NCBI GenBank assembly: GCA_022478985.1
Contig: JAKSZP010005274.1
Span: 186,001-250,000 of the forward strand
Direction of reading: 5' to 3'
DNA: 64,000 nt
Source: Massospora cicadina
Taxonomy: Eukaryota; Entomophthoromycota; Entomophthoromycetes; Entomophthorales; Entomophthoraceae
Shown here: positions 54,877 to 64,000 of the stretch, in pieces
How the letters are laid out: every line of letters begins with the position of its first letter
How positions within the stretch are numbered: position 1 is the stretch's first letter
Translations under genes and position numbers: made by a program
Notes under the pieces: model-generated
The model's database searches: none
What the model was told of the DNA's origin: nothing
The model's input: only the letters and a program-made list of their open reading frames with translations

Positions 54877-56032
54877 TGTAAGTCCAGGGGAACGTCCCCT
54901 GTGTGTTGATTGAGCCCTCTTCCCATTTTCAAGCAAAAAGGCTCTATAGAGGGTGGCTGTACCCCTCGTCATGCAGGGTGATCTCGCCCATGTGGTAGAT
55001 GAGCTCTGGGTAACAGCTCTCCTCTTTGGATTACTCCCCCGGTGCCCACATTCACCTCCCTCAAACTGGTGCGTCTGATTAGGGAAATCTGTGCCATAAT
55101 CGCTGTAATGAAGTTGATCAGTCCAAAAAGTAAGTGGAAATGAGCTCAATGATTGGAATCCATATAGTCAAAAAGGAAGAAGATTGACTCATCAGCTGGA
55201 ATTGCCAACAGTTTCAATTCAGCCAACACCACAATCATCAAAATTAACCCCCTCCAAAAATTGTCAGGGATGATCCCCAACGCACAGATAGCAGCATCAG
55301 ATACCATCAACAATAGTTCGGAGCTCCCTTCCAGCAAATTGGGTGTTGCAGCTGATGCAACACTTTTAACTGAATGAACGGCCCAGCAACAGGGCATGGG
55401 AGGGACGGGCATCCCGAACCTGTTCCCAACCAATTGGGACCGCCCCTACATGGGGTGGCCTTGGGGGATTCCTGTTGCTCATTGGGCCAGATGCTGTTGT
55501 GCCAACTGCCAGAAATGCAGTCAAGTATTGGTTCAGGCGTTTGAGGTTGAACTGACAGTGACTTGGACTGCCGCTGACTCCTTTGATGTCAGTTCCCTGT
55601 GAGCTTATCTGTCCCCATTCTCAAATAAATTTTCTGTTAGGTCAAACTTGAAGGAACCAATCCTGGCTTGTTTCCTCTCCAATTGTCCACTATTTATTCA
55701 GTCGCATCACTCTGAGAAAATTGTTGGTCAATTTTCCTTCCTTAAATTTTCTAATAAAAAACCTTCCCCAAATTTAGTTTTTTATGTTGAAAAATAAACT
55801 GCCTTTTCCGCCAACACTCACACACCCTTGGGGTTAACAGCCATATTCATCTGGTATTTTATCATGTGCCTATATGAGATCCTGGCTCACTGGCAGTTAT
55901 TGGTGAAACTCTTTTCCAATTTCATATCCGTTGTACCAGCAGCAGTGCCTTTAGCATTCTGATTTGCTGTTTGGGTGCTCCGGCACCTAGGCTGGCATGC
56001 TGGTCTAATTCTTACTTGATGTCTGCATGACA
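54877..56032 (+). repeat. Solo LTR of the E family inside element F
   Basis: A 1156-bp solo LTR starting TGTAAGTCCAGGGG and ending GCATGACA. The flanks are CGCCG (54872-54876) and TGCCA (56033-56037). This is a 5-bp duplication in which two CpG positions differ by transitions. The uninterrupted target is legible in D (ATCACCGTATGATG on the minus strand, near 34095). One plus frame from 55396 to about 56020 has only four stops. It reads IPNLFPTNWDRPYMGWPWG, then KIVGQFSFLKFSNKK, then LTAIFIWYFIMCLYEIL and VPAAVPLAF, matching the E LTR. Confidence 0.87.
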
Positions 56033-56700
56033 TGCCATATGATGACTGATATTGTAGGCAAACGTCACCAAACTTAGTTACGCTCCCCATGCAGAAGTTC
56101 TTCCTGCAACCAGCTTCCTCAGCGTCATAGCCAGCGTTCCATTCACTCATTCTACCAGTCCATTTGTCTTTAGCCAGAAGGGTACAGACACAACTCCTCA
56201 GATCCTCATTATCTCATTCAGTCACAGGTTCACATGAGATGTGAAGTTTGTCCCATTATTGCTAAGCAGGATCTGCGGACATCCATGTCAATATACTACT
56301 TGATCCAGGATGAACTTCGCGGTGCTGGTAGCTTCTACTTTCTCCAGGGCCTTAGTCTCAACCCATCTCATCAGATGTTCAATAGCAACTATTATGTACT
56401 TGACCCCCCTGTGCTCATTGTCAGCAGTCCCATCACATCAATGGACACTGTATGTCAGGCAAATCCAGGGTGGACCTTTTGGTATCCTGTTGTATTATGT
56501 GGCTTGTGCAACTGGCACTCCATGCAACAAGCTATATAGTTGGTGACATCTTAGTTGATTGACTCTCAGTAGTAGTACTGGCAAATATGGTCAGTTGTTT
56601 TTCTCAGTCCTTCATGCCCAACTACTAATGAGCGGCTTGAACAATAGCTACTCTTTCCAACAGCTTTGGGGATAAAAACTGCTTCCCATTAATCATCTTA
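56033..56700 (-). pseudogene. Element F integrase, core
   Basis: Frames on the minus strand give the zinc-binding region (VGHEGLRKTTDHICQYYY-like) near 56640-56575, then SIDVMGLLTMSTGGVKYIIV-like core near 56450-56390. IEHLMRWVETKALEKVEATS and the DPQILLSNNGTNFTSHVNL-like block follow near 56290-56230, and a NGLVE block near 56150. All are collinear with D. A frame reading MSEWNAGYDAEEAGCRKNFC (56150-56090) is a shifted reading of the same region. The element is dead through stops, frameshifts and the solo LTR. Confidence 0.78.
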
Positions 56701-56881
56701 AACACTTATCCATCTATGGTCTCGGTGTTTTTTTTGCATCACTTTTTGAAGTGCACCTTAGATTTCTCAGGGCTTGTTCTCAATTTCTCCATTGACCATT
56801 TTCTGGAATAACTTATCCACCTGCGGGTATACCATCTGTACCATTGGTAACCACAATTGTAACAAATGGTATTAAGCCATC

Positions 56882-57480
56882 TGTTGCATTTTGATTTGGG
56901 TTCAGATTTTCCGTATCTGAATTGATTCATTTAAAAAGATTTTTGGTGTTTGTCACGTTTGGGCGCTGGGTTGTGCCTCGCCTGAATTATTGATTAGGCT
57001 CTTGCGAGCCTAATTAATGGTTTGGGTGAGACCCCTGAAGGGCGACCTTTAAGGTTGAGCCTGCGCAATTCTGAACTTCGTTCAGAATTCTCTCTTTCTC
57101 TCTGGTGGCCTTGGGGCCACCCTTACCTTAGCTTACCTGATGATCCGCGCATAACAAGTTTTTGTCGCATTAGCAAAAACTTGGGTTTTTTGGTGTTTGA
57201 TCTCCCTCAAATATCCTGTCTTTTCCTTGGTGTGTTTGTGGTATCAGATTATCAGGATCCTGTTCATCAGCGACTTTTTATCTGATAACAAATAAAATAA
57301 GGTTAATTCTGGGGTTTGCAACCTCGCTTACCTATTTCATATTTTTCTCACTTCAAATTTCCCTAATTCCAAGGTTTGCTACCTTGAGAGTCCAGCTCAC
57401 GCTGGACATTTGGCGTGAATTGAATTGGACCTAAGGTAAGATAGCAATTGGAAACTGGGACGTTTCCAACCGTTACAACA
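56882..57480. repeat. 599-bp interspersed repeat, copy 2
   Basis: An insertion in the RNase H/integrase linker of F, starting TGTTGCATTTTG and ending CCGTTACAACA. The flanks are ATTAAGCCATC (56871-56881) and ATAAGCCATC (57481-57490), a 10-bp direct repeat apart from one extra T. The ends TGTTG...CAACA are LTR-like, but a duplication of 10 bp is too long for Ty3 and fits Mutator-like transposons better. It contains GGCTCTTGCGAGCC, a short palindrome, and no coding sequence. Copy 1 is at 5095-5747. Confidence 0.7.
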
Positions 57481-57490
57481 ATAAGCCATC

Positions 57491-58770
57491 CACATTCTGG
57501 TGAGAAGCCCCCACTCAGTGGACAATCTCGTGATTGTAAGCCTGTAGCTGAAGTGCCCATCAGGCCAGTCATCCTTCTGATTCTCTCAAATTATGGAGCC
57601 AATGCAACAATGAGTGGTCCGTCATCATTTAAAGTGAATTCCATGGATGTACACCTAAAACTGCTTGCATGCGTATATGACTGTAAGGCATTCCTGCTCA
57701 GTCACAGTGTAGTTCCTCTCAGCGTCTGAGAGTGTCCAGCTCACATATGCCACCAGATTTTTGTCCCCAGTTCATCTACTTGGCTTAGTATGGCGCCAAT
57801 TGTCATTAATGAAGCATTGGTTTGTATAATAAACTCTCAATCAAAATTCAGATATTTCAAAATTGGAGAATCTATTAGGTACCAGTGTAGCTCATCGAAG
57901 AGTTCCTACACTTCTTCATTCCATACAAATCTTTTTTTAGGATTCTTCAACAGATGTAATAAGGGCTCTGCTATTCAGGCAAAGTCCTGAATTAATCTTC
58001 TGTAGTATACAACCATCTCAAGGAACACTTGGATGTCTTGGACACTCTTTGGCTCAGCCATCCATTCTATGGCTTCTATCTTATGGGCTTGTGGCTGCAA
58101 TCCACTAGAGTTGATCACAAATCCCAGATATTCCAACTCTTTTGAAGAAGTGACACTTTTTGGCATTAAAATTCAGGTTAGCCGCGGACAGTCTCTTGAA
58201 TTTTTCTTATAAGTAGTGTAAATGATTAGTAAACGTCCTACTGAACACATTGATATCGTCCAAGTATACCAGGACGCATGACAGCTTCAAATCGCTCAGT
58301 ATACTGTCCATGGCCCTCTGGAACGTTGCAGGCGCATTGCATAGACCCTGGGGCATCCTCATCAGTTGGTATAACCACTGTGCGGTAATAATAGAACATT
58401 CTTCCTGGTCTTCTCTTGGCAAATTGATTTGCCAATATCCTGAGATCAAACAATTGTGGAGAAATAATTCGCTTCTCCTAATCAATCTAGTACATCATCA
58501 ATTCTTGGTTGGGGATACAAATCATTCGTCATAATCTTATTCAGCTTTCAGTAGTTGATCACCATCCAATTGGATCCATCCTTTTTCTTCACAATTAGAA
58601 TTGGACTCACCCATGGACTTGACGATGGAACTGGAAGCCCAAGCTTCACTAGTTTGCTGATTACATCTTCCACTACCACTTTGGCCACTTTCAACTGTCA
58701 AATCAGTCTCATTATAATTGTCAAATCTTCCCCAGTGTTGACCTTGTGGATCATATCTCTCGTGCATCCC
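57491..58770 (-). pseudogene. Element F reverse transcriptase and RNase H
   Basis: Minus-strand frames are collinear with D. The fingers give SPILIVKKKDGSNWMVINYxK (near 58610-58550). The palm gives LISGYWQINLPREDQEECSI, MRMPQGLCNAPATFQRAMDS and VLVYLDDINVFSRTFTNH (58290-58230), with the Y-L-D-D intact. The thumb gives YLGFVINSSGLQPQAHKIEA. RNase H is visible at 57800-57500 in broken frames (AERNYTVTEQECLTVIYACK near 57740-57670). The frame is interrupted between fingers and palm. Confidence 0.82.
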
Positions 58771-59256
58771 AAATTGTGTTTGTCCTGAGCAAATACTTCC
58801 TAATATTTTTCAAACAATTAGAGCACCTCCTCTTACTGACCTTTCTCCAGATCAGCGAGTTTCTCTCAATCAACCAATAGGTTGATACTCTCAGTTGCCC
58901 CGGCCAGTATCCCATTTCATTGAGAGTCCCAAAAGTGTGGAATCTCCTCAATTCAGCTGTCAGTATTAGATGAACAAACACAATGACCTGATTCTTCATG
59001 ATCTTCATCAGTTTTCACTTAAATTCACCAGGAGAGCTCGAATTTCTCCATGGCCTGGAATTATTATCCCAGGAGCCACCCAAGGCTCTACTCTGGACTT
59101 CTTCCAGTGGCTTCCGACCTACCCATACAGTAGCTCCAGTATTTCTAATGTCAACCCTGTGTTGACTATTATCTTTGATCCTGGCGGTATGGTTTTCACT
59201 TTCTTGATCCTCAGTGGAATTCCCCAGTTCTCTAGGATTTCTTTCAGCATTTCTCG

Positions 59257-59660
59257 TCACTTCCATCCAACTAATTGGTAATGAATTAGGACAATGCCAT
59301 AATTGTATATTAAAGTGATGAAGTTGTTTCTCCTATTCAGCGGATCTTCTCCATTCTTCTGATATACCAATGATAACATCTGACCTAATATGGACAACAT
59401 CTTATTCTCAAAGTTACATTTAACTCTATACTTGTGTAGAAATTCTGTCCTGATCAGAATATCATAGTTTTGGTTGGCCAAAACTATTACTGGCGCAGAT
59501 ACCACCAAGGACCCAAATCATAGTGGCAAAGCACTAAATGCTCCACATGAGATAGTGGTATTCAGTCCAGCTGTCCAATACTCCTTCTTGTGTTCCAAGC
59601 CAGGCGAGATCTTCATCCTCTTCACCAGCTTGGTAGAGACAATGTTAATGTGCACTCTGC
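59257..59660 (-). pseudogene. Element F aspartic protease
   Basis: RAIVNSRVHINIVSTKLVKR (59670-59610) marks the active site, where the D-T/S-G-A motif is now N-S-R. Then VIVLANQNYDILIRTEFLHK and KCNFENKMLSILGQMLSLVY (59508-59340) match D closely. The loss of both Asp and Gly shows that it is inactive. Confidence 0.75.
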
Positions 59661-60149
59661 TGTTGACAATCGCCCTCATCCATACTTGATTCACTTGTAT
59701 GTTTATATATATACACTCAGAGTATTGTAATATAGTGCTTACTGAGTGTATAGTGGCGTTATTAGCTAAATTAAGGGTGTGAATGATCTGTGCAAATTAA
59801 TCAGGAAATGATTTCTTTATCGCGCTGAGGGGATTTACATATTTGCCTCGTCTAATCAGACTGGACAATTTATTGGGATTCTCAATAGCTCAAATCTTGT
59901 CCACCAGTTGTCAGGCATATGGCTGGGCAACTTCCTTGATTAACTCAGGGTCAATTCCCTTTGCCCCGGATCTGGTCAATGCATTTATGTCCAAATTGAC
60001 CACTTGATAAAATTGATCCTGTACCTCTTTGTCCAGGAACAGATCACTGATATCAATTTCTTTGTTCATGATATCAGGAGGAACAAGCTTCTCCGCAGCT
60101 CTAGACTGTTCCCCATCTAGGCTGTGGGACCTTTTCCCAATCCATTGGT

Positions 60150-61135
60150 GGAAGCTGACTCTTTCACGTGGACCACGTTAATTTGATCCTTTGGCTTCTT
60201 ACAGTGCACAGCAAAATGTCCCTTCCCACCACATTGGTAGCAGACCTTTTCTTTCTTATTCATCCATCTGAATTCTTCATGCTTATTCACCAGCATGGTT
60301 CAGTTGTTCATCTCTTTATCCCTTTCGTTCCTCTTCATGGGATTTGAATTGCGCACTGGATTTGATTTGAATCTTCTGTTTGGGGCATTGAAGGTTGCTC
60401 CTAAAATTTTTATATTTTATCTACCATTTGAGAGGTAGTAATTTCCGTTGCAAACATAGAAGACATCATGCGGTGCAAATTGTGGTAGGGCTAAAAGGGC
60501 CGCTAGTAATGTTATTCTGGCATCAAAGTCATCCAGTACCCTCGCTCCAACCAGGATTTGCGACCCCTGGTAGAAATGATCTGCGAAGCTTGCTAGTGAC
60601 TAATCCTTATGGAACTGGATTCCCATAAACTCCTGTTTGTGCTTTGACATGTGCGTCAAACTCCTGAATTCCTTCATGATGGCCACCTTGGCCTCCGCAT
60701 ACAACCAGCTGTCCCCCTCCAGGTGGGGTAACACTTAGTTCTGACCATCAGTGTTTAGGCAATTAATGACTATCAACGCCTTTTGATGATCACTGTAACC
60801 ATACATGGTCATATTGAACAGTCAATAAAATGTCGGGGCATTATCCCAATGGAACGTTGGCATTTTTTGAATTGCCTTAAATTCCTCCGACTTATCTCTA
60901 GCCAATTCTCTAGGTTTGACCACATACTCACTTGGGGAGTGATTTTGGTGTCATCTCCAAAATAGCAGTAAAAGCAGGTGGTATGTTTCTTGGGGTATTC
61001 GACTTCCCAATTATCATATGAGGGCTTCTTTCTTTGGCATCACTTGCCACAAATGGCTCACAAGCACATCTGTGAGTTTTAAGTTCCTTGACCTGTTTGA
61101 TCAGTTGCTCTATGTCAGTGCTGAAATTTTTCAAA
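60150..61135 (-). pseudogene. Element F gag with zinc knuckle
   Basis: The amino part (61134-60928) reads IEQLIKQVKELKTHRCACEP and GKSNTPRNIPPAFTAILEMT, matching D. The capsid follows in shifted frames (GKGVDSH...; QLVVCGGQGGHHEGV is the out-of-frame reading also seen in D). The nucleocapsid knuckle CYQCGGKGHFAVHC is intact at 60242-60201 (C-x2-C-x4-H-x4-C), followed by KKPKDQINVV. D lacks this knuckle. Stops interrupt the capsid. Confidence 0.82.
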
Positions 61136-61411
61136 TGAACACAATCTGCTTCTCGCTCCGTTTTCAGATATAAGACCTCTCAAATTAGGCCCCCTTCTTT
61201 CTTCTTTAATAAAGTTACTTTTCCAAGTAACTCATTCCCAAAGCTCACGACAATATTAATACCTTCCTCCATCTTGGCGACTCATTCTTCCAAGGCTGTA
61301 AATTCTCAATGATCTGCTGAGTTTAGGGCGTTCTGATTTATGGTGGCTAACTCCACCATAGTTTTCATAACTCATCATTAACAACATCCTTCTAAGTTTT
61401 ACTCAACTACA

Positions 61412-61429
61412 CCCCTAAAGTGAGTCCAA
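61412..61429 (-). other. Primer-binding site of element F
   Basis: On the minus strand TTGGACTCACTTTAGGGG follows the 5' LTR within 3 bp. It differs at a few positions from the TTGGTGCTCACTACAGGGG site of D. Confidence 0.6.
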
Positions 61430-61431
61430 TT

Positions 61432-62586
61432 TGTAAAAATTTATTAATTTTGGAGTATTGTTAATCAATAATCCATATAAACTTATTATTGAACAGGTTT
61501 GGCTCTTGTGCAATTCTTCCACGTTATATAGTATTTAATATTATTGGTTGATAATAGTATGACAACTATTATCTGTAGTTGAAAAGAAATCTTAGATCTT
61601 GGCCCAATGCTCAGCCAGTATTCCCACTTAAAATACTTGAGATGTCTTGATATAGGGATTCATTCCCTCGTACTGTCCAACCCAAACTTCTTTGAGATTC
61701 CCTGGTGACAGTTTCTCCAGTTTGACACACAGTTGGCAGCAATACACGACTGTTTCTCCTTTTTCTCTAGTTCCCCACTCAGATCTTTACTCTTTTCCTT
61801 AAAGAGTCTCCCAATTATTGCACACAGCAATAATATTCTTGAGAAGAATAGAACAATTGAAAGCTGATAAAGTTTAATACTTAAGCTATATACCAAAATG
61901 AACAACTTAGAACTATATATCTGTAATATGATCTAATTATCTATTTTTTATTATAAGTGAATCCTAGGGAATTTATAGTGGGGATTCTGTTATCTAACCC
62001 TCAGTTGACACCTCTTTGATGAAATGGCAGCCTTTGCCATTGAATCACCCATCCTCATCTCAGCAGCGATGGTCTCCTCATCCTGGCCAGGATTCCATTG
62101 TTGGACATCCTCAAGCACTAAACAGAAAGAGTCAGAAAACGTATCCCTAAAGTTTTCCTCTAAATTCAAGTGAACCAACCATATTTGGCTAGTGACTTGC
62201 TTAGATAATGGGACTTGTTACCCATTAAGGCAGGTCATTAACCAAATGAACAATTTGCTAGTTGCAGGTGGCATCACTCGCCTCACAACTTACTACTTAC
62301 ATTCCCAATAAGTCAGTGATGAAACTCAACCAATCCCTATAAGTAAACCTGATAGTTAATCTCTATCATATGTCCCTATTTCGCTGGCAACTCCACCCAA
62401 TGAGATCTTAAGCATTTGTCCGGATTGATCCCTGATGGATACATTAGGCAAATATCCCAAAATTACTCAAACTTAGTTACTCTGAAATTAGGTCAACTGA
62501 TTTCCAATTCACCTCGAATTAGGGAATTATCCCCTAGCGATTCCTGGTAATTTAGCATGCTGGGAATATGAGCAAAAATCCCAACA
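61432..62586 (-). repeat. 5' LTR of element F
   Basis: The 1155-bp LTR is bounded by TGTAAAAA (inner, plus direction) and CCCAACA (outer), next to the GATGG duplication. Confidence 0.92.
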
Positions 62587-63146
62587 GATGGAAAATGCGC
62601 TAAGAAATATCCTTGAGCATTAATATCCAACACAGTTACAGAAAATGTTGGATATCCTGTACATAGAAGAAGATCAGCAGAAGATGGTGGTAAATTAGCA
62701 ACCATACAAATTCAAAAAAGTGACATTAAGACTGACAAACAGTGGGTTATTCCATATTTGCCTTTGCTATAAACATCATACAAAGTGCACATAAATGTGG
62801 AATACTGTAACTTTACTAAATTGGTCAGTACATTTGTAATTATATGAATAAAGACAGTGACATAGCAGTTTTTGGTGTGCAACCAGAAAGAAGTGATAAT
62901 AATTTAGTCATAAATATTAATGAAATTGCACAGTATCAGATGAAAAGATACATAAACAGCAATGAAGCTGTATGGCAAATTCTTTTCATTTCCTATACAT
63001 TACTGAAGTCCAGCTGTTGTTCACTTAGCAGTACATATAGAATTTAGCAATGTGTTTATATCACAGCTGCAAATGTGATACAAATAGCCCTAAATCCACC
63101 AGCTACAATGGTAACTGCTTTCTTCATGTTATGTCAAAATGATGCA
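62587..63146 (+). pseudogene. Helitron Rep/helicase, continuation after F
   Basis: Frames continue the Rep protein: ENVGYPVHRRRSAEDGG (near 62644-62690), KQWVIPYLPLL, HINVEYCNFTKLV (62790-62830) and MNKDSD. EIAQYQMKRYINSNEAVWQI (62920-62980) and NPPATMVTAFFMLCQND (63094-63144) follow. These match, in order, the blocks that follow the HUH domain in Helitrons: G-Y-P-x-Y-R-R, P-Y-x-x-x-L, H-I-N-V-E-Y-C, E-A-x-W-R, and L-T-A-F-F-x-x-N. The copy is frameshifted. It is cut at 63146 by element H, so the helicase part is out of view. Confidence 0.85.
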
Positions 63147-63560
63147 TGTTGGCGCTACAGTTCTCTTGACTGGTGCCAGGGTTCAAGGTGGCTCAAAGCT
63201 GGAAAATCAGAAGTGAGCACCGAAGAGGAAATGGAAAAACTAAGGTTAGTTTACCAATATTTTATTAATTCAACATGCTTTAATATTTATAGGGTGCATG
63301 GGAACTCAATGCCTTCAGGATCTTCAGATCCTCATCCGATCAGGATCTTTAGTAATCTTCTGGAAAGGCCTCCTTGAGGGCGTCCTCAATGGATATTGTT
63401 GCTCACCTGACTGAGAAGGTGGAAAGCCCGCTCCATGTGACTCAGTACTAAGTAAGGTTGATCCAGAAAAAGTTTTATCTTGGCTGGAATTGATGATTGA
63501 CTTGGTATGGCTGGATTTGGAAGATGGGAATTTGAGACAATTTTTATCTGGATCCTGACA
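63147..63560 (-). repeat. 3' LTR of element H (G family)
   Basis: A 414-bp LTR on the minus strand, from TGTCAGGATCC (63560) to AGCGCCAACA (63147). Element G has TGTCAGAATTC ... AGCGCCAACA. Inner side: a purine tract (GGGGGCCTT on the minus strand). The base before it is Helitron sequence, with candidate duplication ATGCA at 63142-63146; the other copy lies outside the window. Confidence 0.88.
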
Positions 63561-64000
63561 AGGCCCCCTTCAAGATTCTGTTGGAGGGGGAAGTACAGCT
63601 GGAGGAACTGACCATGCACTCAGTTTACAACAGCCCCTTGCTTGGTATTGGCAATGGAGTATTCAGACTTCACCTTGTGTATCACTTTGTAGGGCCCAGA
63701 CCACAGTACGTCAAGCTTGTTCTGTCAGCCTCCCAGTTGAAGATGATAAAAGAGAATGAGGTCACCTAGTTGAAATTCTGGTAAGGAGGGTCATCTGAGA
63801 TTCGATCGGGATGTCTCTCTTCCAGTGGTGATAATAATGCCTTGAGTGGCTTGGGCTTGGAGCCAGACAATTTCATTGGTAAGGGCCCTCATATTTAAAT
63901 TAGCATTCTTGGGAGTGGAGGCTTTGAACAGGGGCTGGACGCTACTGGGTAGTCATGGGGCCCGCCCATACAGGGCTTCAAATGGGGACATTTTGATAAC
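63561..64000 (-). pseudogene. Element H integrase carboxy end (G family)
   Basis: Running leftward from the window edge, minus-strand frames include VIKMSPFEALYGRAHDYPVA-like sequence (63995-63935), NEIVWLQA-like sequence near 63880-63850, and SFIFYHLQLGG-like sequence near 63760. These correspond to G at 20505-20830 (VIKMSPFEALYGCAHRLPSS and NEIVWLQALATQG). The frames are broken. The rest of the element lies to the right of the window. Confidence 0.75.

Larger units (their letters stand above)
51221..62586 (-). mobile_element. Ty3/gypsy retrotransposon F, inserted in the Helitron
   Basis: A Ty3/gypsy element of the D family on the minus strand, 11366 bp with two nested insertions and about 9.6 kb without them. 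Perfect 5-bp duplications GATGG lie at 51216-51220 and 62587-62591. The LTRs are 1158 bp (left) and 1155 bp (right). From right to left: LTR, primer-binding site, gag with zinc knuckle, protease, polymerase, RNase H, integrase, antisense frame, purine tract, LTR. Removing it joins the Helitron frame from CMIDG into KCAKKYP. Confidence 0.95.

Overview
This window is eukaryotic, AT-rich and almost entirely transposon-derived. I recognise one host gene: RNA polymerase III subunit RPC8/RPC25 (POLR3H family), at 45720-47559 on the minus strand. It has six exons and five GT-AG introns, two of them only 33 and 36 nt long. Ty3/gypsy elements with and without a chromodomain, Helitron Rep coding sequence, tRNA-derived SINEs and tiny introns fit best with a filamentous fungus whose genome is inflated by repeats. 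I cannot name the species, and other eukaryotes are not excluded.

Layout. (1) 1-13080: a decayed chromodomain Ty3 element (A, plus strand) is split inside its reverse transcriptase by a second Ty3 element (C, minus strand, about 441-9763). C itself carries a SINE in one LTR, a 1.9-kb gag-like insertion in the other, and a 0.6-kb interspersed repeat. (2) 13080-27480: LINE reverse-transcriptase remnants interrupted by Ty3 element G (14853-21347, target duplication GAGTC), copia-like relics, and a solo LTR (24629-25624, duplication CTCAG). (3) 27484-44884: Ty3 element D (duplication GCGTC/GCATC), containing a 743-bp solo LTR (31165-31907) and a whole nested chromovirus E (34650-41853, duplication ACCTC). 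(4) 44890-47831: the only non-repetitive stretch, holding the RPC8 gene. (5) 47832-64000: a Helitron with a recognisable HUH replication-initiator domain, cut by Ty3 element F (51221-62586, duplication GATGG) and by the 3' end of a second G-family element H (63147 to the window end). F in turn holds a solo LTR of the E family (54877-56032) and a 599-bp repeat (56882-57480).

D and F are the same family in opposite orientations, and G and H are another pair, so they check each other: with nested insertions removed D and F are both about 9.5 kb. Almost all transposon reading frames are broken. The best preserved is the integrase of E, with all catalytic residues present.

Two features are not ordinary. 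First, the long LTRs of the E family (four copies here) share peptide-level similarity, including a P-N-L-F-P-T...P-Y-M-G-W-P-W-G motif and hydrophobic segments, as if the LTR encodes a membrane protein. Second, D and F share an antisense reading frame between integrase and the 3' LTR. Both are inferences from reading two or more copies by eye and need alignment and selection tests.
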